Assembly: GCA_023846275.1 (NCBI GenBank)
Contig: CM043868.1
Span: 19,997,755-20,061,754, forward strand
Length of the DNA stretch: 64,000 bases
Reading direction: 5' to 3'
Source of the DNA: Vanilla planifolia
Taxonomy: Eukaryota; Streptophyta; Magnoliopsida; Asparagales; Orchidaceae
The position numbers and the translations under genes are program-made. Numbering within the stretch: the stretch's first letter is position 1; each line of letters begins with the position of its first letter. Below are positions 36,850-49,255 of the stretch, piece by piece. The notes under the pieces are model-generated. The model was not told where the DNA came from and made no database searches. It saw only the letters and a list, made by a program, of their open reading frames with translations.

Positions 36850-37370
36850 AATTATTCTATTTCAAACACAAAACTAAAGGAAATATAATAATGGGAGATA
36901 TGTGAAAATGACAGTAGAATGCTTAAGAAGAGAGAAAAAAGAAACTATGAACTTTTCATTCATGAAATGCATATTTACAAAACAACACTTGCATCTATTT
37001 ATAGCCAAAAAAACATAACCAACTCCCTAAATAATTCCTCTTAATTCAAAAGTTTGTTTCCTAAAAATACTTAATAAATTAACAAAATATGCTAACCATA
37101 CTTAAAAGTGCTAAAAAATCTTTAAAAATTGCTAACAAGCACTTAAAAAGTGCTAACCAAATGCTAACAAAAACATGGACTCTACCATCAACCACATATG
37201 AGAAAAATATCAACATATAAATATGAGACTATAAATCTGCACAATTCAATAAGTAACTACACTGCTGAAGGAACCCAATAAAAAATAGTTAATAGCATGC
37301 AAGATCAATATATAAACAAGAAACAATAACTTATTATTAATGACTTTGCCTACTGGTTTCCTCTAATATT
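36850..37370 (-). repeat. Possible LTR fragment or TRIM-like remnant
   Basis: On the minus strand a TATAAATAG box near 36,990 is followed by a leader-like sequence. Upstream are many repeats of GCACTTTTTAAGTGC and TTAGCA type. This is the look of a plant LTR promoter, but no TG...CA ends, target duplication or partner were found. Confidence 0.25.
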
Positions 37371-38739
37371 TTGTTACTTAAGGCTTGCATTCATTCACGC
37401 CATTGCCTCTCTTCTACCGAATCTTCCTGAAGGTTTTATCTCAACTCCTCTTGTATTTGACTTCTTAAGTGTTCAAGTTCTTATGTTACTTGTTGTTGTA
37501 TTTAATTGATTGATTAATATTATTTTGTAGTTCAAGACTTGTTTCTAAACCAAACACAGTGCCATGCCTATGTCCAAAAGCTTTTTTGTGAAAAGATTAT
37601 TCATCCCGTTTTGATATATTTGATTTGCATTTCTTAAAAACTCCTTCAGCATTATTACTGACCTGTTGTTCATTCTATCCTTACGTGAATTTGTATATGC
37701 ATACAAGTACTCTGCTTTGAATGATTAAGATTATTTTTCTACAGTAAAAATGGTTTTTATAATCCATAGGAAAGCACTTGAATTTTCTACGTAGGTCGCT
37801 GGCCTTACAGTTTCCTTTGCCGTGTAAAGAAAAATACATCATGTAAGAATTGCATTTTAAAAAAATAGATTAATACAATTTTTAAAATTAATTTGACGAC
37901 TCACTCAAAATAAAATTTTAATAAATATTTTACTTAAATACCTTAGCCCGGTTTTTGACATCTTTTAAGTTCCCATCCAACCGTCTTTTACAAGTCAAAT
38001 AAAAAAATGTAAATTATTGGACAAGTCAATAATCGTCTTCGAAAAAAAGTAAATTATTCATCGCTTAGCTATAAATTCTTAGTAACATTGAATAGCATAC
38101 TTCATATATTAAATAGCAAATAACTAATATATGTATATATATATATATATGAACATAATTGATACAAATTAATGACTTTTTTTATTAGATGTGACGTCAG
38201 TTCATATTTTTTTAAATGTCAGATATATTTACTACTATAATTAATTATCTATATATTTAAATTTTATACCAAATAATTTCATACATTTCTAATTATCTAA
38301 TACAATAGCATTTCATTTTTTATGCAATTAACTAAAAAAAGACATAAAAAGATTAATAGAAGTTGTAAGTAATCATAGAATTTTAGTTATTATATGCCTT
38401 AAACAATCTTATTATATCACCATTTTATTGTGATTAATCAAATTTTAGATTTTGACATATACTCTAATAGCATAATTTCTTCTTATATTCTATATGTATC
38501 TTATAATATATACTATTTATATTGTACATACTAATAAACACATATTAAACTAAAATAAAATATTTAGTAGACTAACTAACATTAGCATATGACAATAAAG
38601 AAATGAGCATAGTATAAAACAAGTGCATACGTAGGAATGTTTTCATGTTCTATAGCTTTTCCTGCATTGTTTAACAATCATTTCATCACAAAATTTTTTT
38701 CTAATTTATTCTTGGTAATATTATCTCAAATCTTTTGTG
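37371..38739. other. AT-rich intergenic stretch
   Basis: It contains a short (TA)n run near 38,131-38,150. No gene or recognisable element. Confidence 0.4.
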
Positions 38740-39035
38740 ATATTAGTATCACCAAGGTTTTATCACATCTAAATATAGTATATGCATCACTCCAGATCAT
38801 ATACATCTCATTATGACATCATAACCACTCAAGATTCATGTCATATCTCCTCATGACATAATCATTACCCAAGATTGTATTCTGTCTTCTCATGATATCA
38901 TCATTATCCAAAGTTATATAATGCATTCAAATAATATTATCATTACCTAATGCTATTATCTTATCTTATTGTAATATTATCATCATCCAAGATCATATTA
39001 TTTTATCATATACATATAATTTTACCTCTTATGAT
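38740..39035. repeat. Degenerate tandem repeat, ~40-bp period
   Basis: About six or seven diverged units. Most follow the pattern (c)aagatnnta-t(c)at-tct(c)atgatatcatcattac-c; unit starts are near 38,793, 38,831, 38,871, 38,910, 38,948 and 38,989. The array stops at the left target duplication of the LTR element at 39,040. Confidence 0.65.
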
Positions 39036-39039
39036 ATTC

Positions 39040-40020
39040 TGATGTAGGACAAAAAGGGGTAGGGTGACACAAAAAGATACAGGTTTGTGTGTGTAGATAA
39101 AAAAGGAAAGGGAGATGGTAAAACTTTAGATTTTGGGATAGGAAGATGGATAGTAGAACCAGTGTCGGGGATAACTTACTGGTGTGGCATCTCACCACTT
39201 GGGCCTCGCACCCCTCCTCCCAGTACCAGAGCTTTGACGAGTCGGCACGCCAAAGACACTCAGAGCACTCACAAACTCAGAATGGAAGCAAAGAACACTC
39301 AAAAGCTTGCATTAACTATTCAATCTTTTACAACAGAAGAGGACTTCCCCTTATATAGGAATCCATAAGGGTACAAAAGACATTTGACTCATAACATGGG
39401 AATACTAAAGGACACATGGATAAATTAAAAGTCACCTAAAAATTACAAAATGACTCCTAAAATTCTGAGAAAAAAATAATGAAAATTAAGTTCATTTAAC
39501 CATAATTTCGGGTGGCTGGAGGCGCGGCGACGGCGGCGGCGGCGGCCGTGCGGGTCGGTGCTGGCTGGCGTGGGTCGGCGCGTGTCACAGGTCGCGGGTC
39601 GGTGCGGGCTGGCGTGGGTCGGCGCGGGTCACAGGTCGCGGGTCGGTGCTGGCTGGCGTGGGTCGGCGCGGGTCACAGGTTGGTGCGGGTCGACGAGCCC
39701 GGGTGGGACTCAGGCTCGGGTCTGGCTTGTCGGTCGAACCCGGGTCTGGTTCGGCGGCGGCTCCGGCGGAGGACGGCGCGGCAGGCGGCGGCCGTAGGCG
39801 GCGGAGGGAGCCGGCGGCAGGAAAAGTGTTTTTCGCGCTGTTTTGGCTCCTGGGAGTTCGTTTGAACTCGAAATTCGATTCCAAAAGATGTTCCGAAATC
39901 CATGTTTCGGCGCGTACGTCACTGCATCATTTTTTACCTCATAATATTTCAAAAAATATTTTGAAAATAAAAATTGTTCCCCTATTGTTCGTGCAACGCC
40001 AAGCTTTGATGTCCGCATCA
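39040..40020 (-). repeat. 3' LTR (minus orientation) of the non-autonomous element
   Basis: Starts TGATGTAGGAC and ends GTCCGCATCA on the + strand. It contains a minus-strand TATATAAGG promoter box near 39,355, an AT-rich half, and a GC-rich half with (GGC)n and 44-bp tandem units. Confidence 0.95.
39551..39680. repeat. 44-bp GC-rich tandem units in the left LTR
   Basis: Three units (39551, 39595, 39639; the last slightly short) begin CGGGTCGGTG and end GTCACAGG(TCG). They follow a (GGC)n run, and the units differ at one or two positions. Confidence 0.9.
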
Positions 40021-40587
40021 TTCTCCCGATGCAGGAAAAACTCAACTCCGTTGAGTTGAAGGATTCTTTCTCAGCTGCAGGAATATGAATTTTTGTATCT
40101 TCTTCGTCACTTCTTTCTAGTTGAATCTCTTCGCATATGTGTTCTTCCTCCTCAGTAATTTCTTCTTGTTCATAATAAGCGAGACATAGTTCAATTGGGG
40201 CAACATACTCTTCAAGATCTAGAGCTTCTTTTTCTCGATGCACGATTGATGGATCGACTTGAATAGGAGATGTAGAATTTTGAAAAAGTGATTTATTTTG
40301 AATTTGGCTAATAGGCTCTCAAATAGTTTGAGGAAGTTTAGCAAAAGCTTGGTGTGTAGGTATTTGAGTAAGTGAAGAAGAAAAAAGTGAAATAGGATTT
40401 GTAGACTTTCTACGCAGTTGTTCTAAGCGAATGATTCTACTATTTGATGTTTCGGCAAAGATTTGTAAGGTTTGTTGCAATAGTCGCATTTGGGTGAATA
40501 AGTCTTTCATCTTGGTTTTCATGATATAAAAAAAAAACTAGATCGTCGCAACGATAGAACGTCGCGAAACCTCGCTCTGATACCAAA
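40021..40587 (-). other. Internal region of the non-autonomous element
   Basis: The minus strand has a 67-codon frame (40519-40319, starting MKTKMKDLFTQMRLLQQTL, predicted helical) soon after the primer-binding site. Further on is a strongly acidic segment (EEITEEEEHICEEIQLE) that runs on towards the 3' LTR. Neither matches a known retroelement enzyme. They may be vestiges of a gag or an unrelated captured sequence. Confidence 0.6.
40571..40586 (-). other. Primer-binding site for initiator-Met tRNA
   Basis: The minus strand reads TGGTATCAGAGCGAGG immediately inside the 5' LTR, with the TGGTATCAGAGC core intact. Confidence 0.9.
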
Positions 40588-41555
40588 TGATGTAGGACAA
40601 AAAGGGGTAGGGTGACACGAAAAGATACAGGTTTGTGTGTGTAGATAGAAAAGGAAAGGGAGATGGTAAAACTTTAGATTTTGGGATAAGAAGATGGATA
40701 GTAGAACCAGTGTCGGGGATAACTTACTGGTGTGGCATCTCACCACTTGGGCCTCGCACCCCTCCTCCCAATACCAGAGCTTTGACGAGTCGGCACGCCA
40801 AAGACACTCAGAGCACTCACGAACTCAGAATGGAAGCAAAGAACACTCAAAAGCTTGCATTAACTATTCAATCTTTTACAACAGAAGAGGACTTCCCCTT
40901 ATATAGGAATCCATAAGGGTACAAAAGACATTTGACTCATAACATGGGAATACTAAAGAACACATGGGTAAATTAAAAGTCACCTAAAAATTACAAAACG
41001 ACTCCTAAAATTCTGAGAAAAAAATAATGAAAATTAAGTTCATTTAACCATAATTTCGGGTGGCTGGAGGCGCGGCGACGGCGGCGGCGGCGGCGGTGCG
41101 GGTCGGTGCTGGCTGGCGTGGGTTGGCGCGTGTCACAGGTCGCGGGTCGGTGCGGGCTGGCGTGGGTCGGCGCGGGTCACAGGTCGCGGGTCGGTGCTGG
41201 TTGGCGTGGGTCGGCGCGGGTCACAGGTTGGTGCGGGTCGACGAGCCCGGGTGGGACTCAGGCTCGGGTCTGGCTTGTCGGTCGAACCCAGGTCTGGTTC
41301 GGCGGCGGCTCCGGCGGCGGACGGCGCGGCAGGCGGCGGAGGGAGCCGGCGGCAGGAAAAGTGTTTTTCGCGCTGTTTTGGCTCCTGGGAGTCCGTTTGA
41401 ACTCGGAATTCGATTCCGAAAAATGTTCCGGAATCCATGTTTCGGCGCGTACGTCACTGCATCATTTTTTACCTCATAATATTTCAAAAAATATTTTGAA
41501 AATAAAAATTGTTCCCCTGTTGTTCGTGCAACGCCAAGCTTTGATGTCCGCATCA
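40588..41555 (-). repeat. 5' LTR (minus orientation) of the non-autonomous element
   Basis: Same ends and layout as the partner at 39040-40020. Its TATATAAGG box near 40,903 on the minus strand would drive transcription into the primer-binding site and internal region. Confidence 0.95.
41099..41228. repeat. 44-bp GC-rich tandem units in the right LTR
   Basis: Same three-unit array as in the other LTR (41099, 41143, 41187), so the array predates this insertion and is a property of the family. Confidence 0.9.
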
Positions 41556-41560
41556 TATTC

Positions 41561-43619
41561 TAAATAAATGAATAAAATTTTATCCAAGTAATTTGCATAA
41601 AAAAATGCAAAGTACAATAGATAAATATAAGTGCTTAAACACTTATCTGATAATCAAAAGTTTGATTATTCAATTATTTTTACTCCATCTCCTTCACTTT
41701 TTACGACTATACAAGGTTTACAATATATTTAGTAATATTTATAATTTCTATACTCTATTATAGTCATTATACTCTTAGAGTCTAGTTAGATTCATAGAAC
41801 CTAAGATACTTTTATTATTCAAACTACTTATTAGTACCACTAGACAATTTGATCTTTCTTATTAAATTGTCTAGTGTGCACCTAACACACAATCGGATCC
41901 CTCCTAAGTTTCCACTGTACCATTTGATCATCTCATTGGATCATTCGATGCTCACAACCCAAATTTTCTAAGGATTTTCTTATAGTAATTAGGCATCTCA
42001 TGAACCTACGTTACTTTGTTAGACTGCCCAATTGATTCATGTTGGACTATATATGACCCACTAGAGATTACTAAACCATCTGATGAACATTTAATAAAAC
42101 TATTCTTTTTCTTTAATGCTCCATCAAATCTTCTAATTGCTTGATTAGTTTGTTTGATAGAGACCTTAAGCTATAAATTTTCTTTTGCACAACAATGATT
42201 TTCTTTAATTGTAATAATCAGAGGCCTAGTTAACATCACAAAAACCTACATGTTTAATACTCAATTTCATAAAAAAGATTTTTTCTTTTCAAAAGTTATT
42301 AAAAAATTAGAGTAAAAAAGAGAAAAGACTAATGCTACCTAAAATTGAGTTTTCCTTGCACTATTTCCTCCTAGATCAAGCTCTTTCCTTAATCATTCTC
42401 CATGCACGTGAGAATCTTCTCGTCACAATTGTAGGAAGCCTTAGGGTTGTGAAGCCCTCATGATTGCTCCTTATTTCCCTTCTTAATTGGAGCTTAACTT
42501 ATGTTTCATTTAATTAAGAATTTATTATATTCTTTTATTAATTTATTTTTAAAAACTTTGAACTTTTTTTTCCTATTTTGTTACAATCAATTTTACTTAA
42601 CTTTAGATATTTTTCTCTATAATATTATGTATTTTCTACCTTTTTAAGGAGTTACACATATATAATGTTATTATGAACTATTTATAAAAATATTTTTTTA
42701 TAATGAAAATTGTTACATTTTCACATACAAGGCATTTATTCAATTACATTATGTTAGTATTTATTTGAAGTTAAGGGATATTATATTGGAGTTTTTTTCT
42801 TATTTATTCCAACTTCTTATTGGTTTGAAAAATGTAGTGCATAAAAATTTTATGATTTTTATATAGAGATACTGAAGGCCCTAGCATCCTTCAACAAAAA
42901 ACTTATCAATCAAGTAAGAAATAAGGAAAATTTTTGGAGTTAGGATTTATTAAAAAATTTTCAAATCATGGCTATCTCTGGTAATGATTATAAATGGATT
43001 TTGAGAATTTCGTTTTTTTAATTCTCACAATTATGCTTTATATGATACATTAGCTCTTAAAATTTTAAATTTTGTAAAGATGGAAATAAAGGATTTAAGT
43101 GGTATATACATTTGACTAAGAACTCAAAAGGGAGGAAAAAAGGTAGAAAATCTCATTGGCATGGACAAAATTATAACTATTATGTTCTTGAAGTGGTATT
43201 GGAAAGAAAGAAGGTCTCACAATAAAATCTCAAAAAACGAGCAACTTTTTCATCAATTATTGAGTTTGGCATCCACCCTTTTTTAGTTCCTTTATCTTAA
43301 TCAAGTAATTAGCAGTGAATCCTTTTTACTTACGTAACATATTTTGTGAAAGTTAATAGTTTTTGCAAAAAACTTGACATTTTTCTTGCCTTAGAGAAGT
43401 TCTTAAAAAATCTATGAACAAGAGAGTTAGACATAAATTCCAAATGTAGCAAAGCGATGTATGTTTAAGTAAAGCTCATTTGTTGACATCCAAGGGGTTA
43501 TATAGTAAAAGTCCTCTAGAAGCATTGAAGAAGTAAATTGGATTAAAAAAAATTTAAACAAAAATTTATTTAGAACAAAGGTAAGGAAGTTAATATTATA
43601 GATGTTATGTTTTTAAGGT
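41561..43619. other. AT-rich stretch with no recognised feature
   Basis: No credible gene. A few patches near 42.9-43.5 kb have retroelement-like composition, but I could assign no domain. Confidence 0.35.
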
Positions 43620-44215
43620 CCTTGTTAAGACCTCTTTGCAAAATGTTATTGAAGTTCAAGTGAAATGGCATAAGTTGACATAGTTTGGTTTATTTAGGTT
43701 GGGCACATTTTGCTCAATTCAATGTGATTTGGCTTAGTCTAGATCAATTTGGTGAAATTTGGCTTGTTCTAGTTCGACTCCGTTTGGTTGAGTCCAAATT
43801 GATTTAGCATATTCTATCCTAGCTAATATGGTCTAGTTCAATCTAGCATAGTTCGATGCATCCAAGCCTGGTTTGGCATGTGCTGGCCTAAGTCAGTGCA
43901 ATCTTGTGTGAACCAATGGTGAATCACTCATATGGTGTGGTTGGATGCCAATAACATTGTTGTGAGCCAAAGTGGGGAATCACTTGATTAGGTGCACAAT
44001 CAGGTGCAATGGTCACAATCAGGTGCTATGAGTGTGACACTGAGAGTTGAGCAAGCTCTGACGGAATGAGGGCATGGTTAGATTTGTTGTGAGAGATCTG
44101 AGTAGCATTATGAAATAAGGGTGATGTTGATAAAAAGTGATTGACATGGGATGGGGTGAACTATTGGGTTAGAAGGCACTAGCATCAATTAGATGGGTTA
44201 GACTAAACTGTTGGG
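43620..44215. repeat. Degenerate short-period repeat, possibly an inverted Tat-type LTR fragment
   Basis: It shows many variants of (t/g)agttcga-tc, ttggct(t/c)agt and gatttggc with a loose 10-16-bp period. The reverse complement resembles the CGACC, AACCAAGCC and GACCC words in the Tat LTRs at 19.1-19.4 and 27.3-27.6 kb. The assignment to that LTR family is tentative. Confidence 0.35.
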
Positions 44216-44218
44216 TAA

Positions 44219-45429
44219 TGTAGGAGTGTCTAACATTAGCTCATAAATACACATCAGCTGATATCACACTAATTTTACGAGTCCACTACTACAAAATTTG
44301 GTTGAAAATTATTTAAAATACTTTAAATTAAATTACTTTATCGATTTCATTGCCTACTGCCATTCGTCGCTTGAGTTAACCCACGTGCCCGAGTGACCTG
44401 AATTGACTTAGGAACATTGTTTGACCCATGCTTGACCCATGATAACCAGTTATCCATAGCAACCCACGACGACCCGCGCCAACCCACAAGTCCTGCCGAC
44501 CCGTTCTATTCCGTCTTACTTGCGCCTACTTAAAAATCAGACATACAGGTCTGCCATGTCACTCGCCCCATGGTTTTGCTGCCTACCATTACTATAATTC
44601 AAAAAATAGAGCTAGTTTAGGAATTATTTAATTTAATTATTTTTTTTAGCTTTTTTCAATTTTTTATTTTTTTAAAAAATTATTGAAGAACTTTTGAGAT
44701 TTTTATAAATTGATATGCTCACTATGTTGTAGGAGATGAAAATAATAAAATAAAAATTATTTTATTTATGTGTTACTACTTTTGTAAATAAAGTGTGTGT
44801 ATATATCTGTTGTTAGAGAGATTCCATCTGCCCTTGTGAGAGATAATGATTGAAGGTGAGAGACCGTCCATTGGGAGAGTCGACAACCAAATCTCTTGTG
44901 AGAGACCTTTTACCAGGAGATCAAATAACTAAACAAATTTTCACTTTCGTCAATACCTTAAGCTTCCCTAATAACCCAAATCACCATCACATCGCCTTTT
45001 TACCACTTTGGTGCTCTAAATGTAAACTCTTATGAAACTATATAACATCATTGCAAAAAAAGTGAACATCTTTCAAAAACTTTTAATTTTTAATTAGTAA
45101 TCTAAATTTAAAGTTATTCTTTTCTATTAAAGTATTTAATGTAAAGTTTGTTTTAAATTCTTTATTTCATATATATGAAATTATATATCACAAAATCACT
45201 TTGTAGAATTTTATACATAATGCTTAAGGTGTTATCACTTATTCAACTTAATAATTTATTTTATAATTTTGGGATACTAATCTTTGAATAGTTTTAAAAT
45301 GCCATATACATCATTTAACCCTAATTAGTGTGTAGTATCTTTTTATATTTCTTAATAATCTATTGAATATCTCTAGTATTATAAGATTCAATTTAGATTC
45401 TAATAGAAGTTTAAATCTATAATCTATCA
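44219..45429 (+). repeat. Left LTR of the 44-49 kb element
   Basis: Shares with 47999-49255 and 61905 onwards the blocks CTAACATTAGCTCA, acaaaatttggttgaaaat, a TGACCCA-type section, gagagat...gaaggtgagagac and (t)tcaataactttt. The 3' edge is approximate. Confidence 0.7.
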
Positions 45430-47998
45430 ACTTTGTTATAAGAGATTATGATTTTCTACTAATTTTTTTCTTTATTTAGTTATTCAAGTTTAGTATTAAA
45501 GAATACAACCTTTTACTCTACATCAATTCTAGTATTAGATAATATTATTTTCAAATTAAAACTTTTTTGTTTAATTTATCCACTTAAGAACTCTTAGTTG
45601 ATTTTGGATAAACTTTATCTTATGAGGTGATAAGAAAGTAGTGATACAACTCCCTACCATCTTTCTTAGAAACTATTTGGTTATGTCTAAGAGGTGGTCT
45701 AGTAAAAGCAAGACCCTAATCGCTCATAATTTTCTTGGAAGCACACCCTATCTTAGTTTGTAGGTCTATAACTGTGATTACTTGGCTTTCATAATTTTTT
45801 TATAAAAAATATTTTTCATATTATTTTTCTTGATATCTCATTATACAGCAAACATTTGAATTATGATAAGATATGGTAAGTCTTATCAAATGGTAAATTA
45901 AAGTCAAGAATTAGTTCAAACTAAAGACAAAATTTAAATCCCCAGACTTCTTACTAAAAATATCCCAATCAATAGTACAACTAATTCAGATGACTGGACA
46001 AATCCTCCAAAATTAATAGTATGAACCTAATCCTAGAAGAAAAATAGATAATAAGAGAAGAATTATCATACCCAATGATATAGAAAAAAACTCTAAGAGA
46101 TGTAGGAACCATAACAGACATGATGATCCTTCTAACAAATCTGACCAAGATATAAATAAGAGAAATCATGATCATAGTAAAAGAAATGAATCTTCTGATC
46201 AGTTAATGATAATCTAGATATGTCTAATGAGAAAAAACCTAAGATGATGATTATTTTGATTGGCACCAAATAAGTGAGCAAAACAAATATTAATTTATTA
46301 AGATTAAAGTCATCAATACTATTTGTGGGTTCCTTAGAAACTTAGAGCGATAAAATGCCAACAATGATGAAGAGGTATCTCAAACTTCGATAAATCTTAA
46401 GGTTAGGTTATACAACAGGTTTGTTCCAATAACCTATAATGCCAAAATGTTAAATAAATGATAAAAATTTTTGTAATGTTGTAGTTCATTAATAAGTACA
46501 TTAAAAAATTTAAGTATTATAAACTTAGATGTGATATAGATGAATCCAAATAAGTAGTACTCTCTTATTTTTAGATAGGTTTAGAGGAATGCATATAGTT
46601 TAAACTTAACTTAAAAAAATATTACTTTCTTAGAAAAAGCCTATCATATAGTTACAAATGTCAAAAAAACTAGAATTTCTTATTTTAAGAAAAATGATAA
46701 GTTAGACCCTCCAAAAATCTAAGCCATCATTTCTCAACCCATTCATACTCGTACTTCATCCACCTCATCTATCATAGTTTTTAAATCTCTCAAACTCACA
46801 TTACCATCTACTTCTTTACACTTTTTCTTAATCTAACCCACTTAATTTAGATTACTTATTTTAAGTGTCATGAAAGAAGACATATAGCTATAACATAACT
46901 AAAGAGATCCATGACTATAAACTTAGAAAGTGTTAATAAATAAGAATATTCAAAATAAAAAAGCATAATGTCTAATGAAGAAGCTAAGCAAGAATTAAAA
47001 AATAAGAAAAATGTAATAGTTTAGTGGTTAAGTGCACCTCTATAACCTCACAATCATAAAATGATTAGAAGCATACCAACATCTTTAGAACTAACATAAA
47101 AATTAAAGAACAGTAATGTAGGATGACTATAGTATCTAATTGAGAAGTAAAATTTACGAGTTATTTTTGGAAGACCTTATGGTATTTATTAGGGATCAAT
47201 CTAAAATTTTATTCAACCTACTGCCCACAAATGGATGGACTAATAGAATTAGTAAATAGTATCTAAGAAATCTTTTCATAGCTTGATAGGATACCAACCT
47301 AAACTTTGGGATCAATTGTTATTAAGAGCTGAATTTACATATAATAATTTCATGAATCGTATTATTAGTCTAAGTCCCTTCAAAATTTGTCATGAAAATA
47401 AGCTAAAGTTTTTCATTGGTCTTATTTTCTTACTAGTAAATTTTCAGACATCTATCTTTATTTTTTCCTTTGCATCTAATAAAATAATATCTAAAAAAAT
47501 AAATTTAAGTAACAAAAGATGCAAGAAACTAATAAATGATTAAAGAAAGATTAAAAAATTTTATGAAAGTGATTATTTTATAATTAGAGTAGACCAGAAC
47601 AATTTTCTCTCAAAACTTACAAAAAATTACAAATGCATGAAGTCAGATTTTTTTTAGAATATTAATAATTAAGAACTAATACATATGTATTAGATTTGCT
47701 AAAAGAGTATGAGATTAGTATAACTTTTAATATTAAATATTTCTTTTATAGGACACTCCATCCAATACTTAATTAGTCATTTAAGCATAATTCTCCTATA
47801 TTGAGTGAACTTATTCCTTCAATTACATTAACCTTGAAATTAAGAAAATTTTTGGTTTATTAGAAGGGTAAACCTTTGATAAAAAACACTTGACTTACCT
47901 ATGATGACCTACAACCATATTAAGCTACGCCTATTAGAACACTAATATACTTATTTTCTCGATACCACCAAGCCAAGTTCTCTCCTATCTAAGGAGGA

Positions 47999-49255
47999 TG
48001 GCAAAGGAGAGCCTAACATTAGCTCATAAATATACATCCGCTTACATCACACTAGTTCAACAAGTCCATCAATACAAAATTTGGTTGAAAATTACTTAAA
48101 TTGCTTAGAATTGATTTTTCTATTAATTTTGTCACTTGCCATCAATTGCCACCATCTATCACCGCAATCACCATTGTCGGTAGTCATTGACATCGGTTGA
48201 GCCAATCTAGACACCCCGAGTGACTCAATTAGACTTAAGAGCACTGTATGACCCACGCTCAACCCATGCCAACCCATTACTCGTGATGACCCATGCTAAC
48301 CTGCAAGCCCTTCTAACCCATTCTATTTTGCCAGACCTGTGCTTACCTTAAAATTAGATTGATAACTCTGTCATGCTGCTTGCTCAACCATTTCGTTGCT
48401 CACAGTTATCATCACCTGAAATACACAACCAATTTAAGAACTCATTAATTCAATTAATTCTTTAATTTTTTTTCATTTTTTTTATTTTTTTAAAATTACT
48501 AATGAACCTTTAAGATTTTTATATCTACTTATTATGTTGTAGGAAATGAAAATAATAAAATAAAATTTTATTTTATTTGTATGCTTCTATCTTTGTGAAT
48601 AAAGTGTGTTGCTAACTCTAGTTGGAGAGATTTAAACTTTTCTTGTAAGAGATAAGTATTGAAGGTGAGACACATTCTATTGGGAGAGCTGACAATCAAA
48701 TCTCTTATGAGAGATACGGATCAAAGGTCAGAGATCTTCTATCAAGTTGGTAACCAAACTAATTCTTTCTTTCACCAACACTCCAAGCTTTTATACTAAC
48801 CCAAGTCACCATCACGTTGCTCTCTTACCACTTTGTGCTTTAAACACCAATGCCTAAAGAACTATAAGAGATTATTGTAAAAAAGGTGTACATCTTTCAA
48901 CAACTTTTATTTTCTAGATAGTAATCTAAAGTTAGAGTTTTTCTTTTCTATTAAAGTATTCTACATAGAGTTCGTCTTAATTTCTCTATTTTATATTTGT
49001 AAAATTAAATGTGATAAAAAATTATTTTATAAGATTTTATGATTAATGCTTAAGGTGTTGTCATTTACTCAACTTAATAATCTATGCTATACCTTTAGGA
49101 TATCAATTTTTAAATAATTTTAAAAGACCATACACGTTGCCTAATCTTAATTAATATATAATATTTTTTCATATTCTTTAATAACATATTTAGCATCTCT
49201 AGTATTATAGATTCTAATTTAGACCCTGATAGAAGTCTAAATTTACTTTACGTCA
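47999..49255 (+). repeat. Right LTR of the 44-49 kb element
   Basis: It begins TGGCAAAGGAG after a purine tract and ends near CGTCA at 49,255. It follows the left LTR block for block with many substitutions. Confidence 0.7.

Larger units (their letters stand above)
39040..41555 (-). mobile_element. Young compact non-autonomous LTR retrotransposon
   Basis: Two LTRs (39040-40020, 981 bp; 40588-41555, 968 bp) flank an internal region of only 567 bp. A perfect 5-bp target duplication TATTC lies at 39035-39039 and 41556-41560. Read on the minus strand, the 5' LTR is followed by TGGTATCAGAGCGAGG, an exact initiator-Met tRNA primer-binding site. A purine-rich tract (GGGAGAA) abuts the 3' LTR. The LTRs begin TGATG and end CATCA and differ by about 20 substitutions plus one short length difference, roughly 2%, so the insertion is recent, of the order of a million years or a few. 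Structurally whole at its ends. It carries no gag, protease, RT, RNase H or integrase, only two short frames, and must rely on another element. It would class as a large-LTR, TRIM-like non-autonomous element. Confidence 0.93.
44219..49255 (+). mobile_element. Reduced Ty3/gypsy LTR retrotransposon, broken
   Basis: LTR-like direct repeats (44219-45429 and 47999-49255) enclose about 2.6 kb. Internal + strand traces include a gag zinc-knuckle-like patch (C-H-x2-R-R-H-I-A) near 46.87 kb and an integrase segment near 47.2-47.54 kb (YCPQMDGLIELVNS; then WDQLLLRAEFTYNNFMNR, a typical Ty3/gypsy integrase motif). A purine tract (aaggagga) directly precedes the right LTR, as expected for a polypurine tract. 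Degraded TTTGGTATTAGAG-like primer-site traces follow the left LTR. The LTRs are clearly diverged and the element is old, much reduced, and broken many times. A second member of the family starts at 61,905. Confidence 0.75.

Noticed and set aside
39512-41567. Many overlapping G/R/A/P-rich frames on both strands
   Set aside because: They come from the GC-rich tandem repeats of the LTRs, where stop codons are rare by composition. They are duplicated with the LTRs and have no protein-like pattern.
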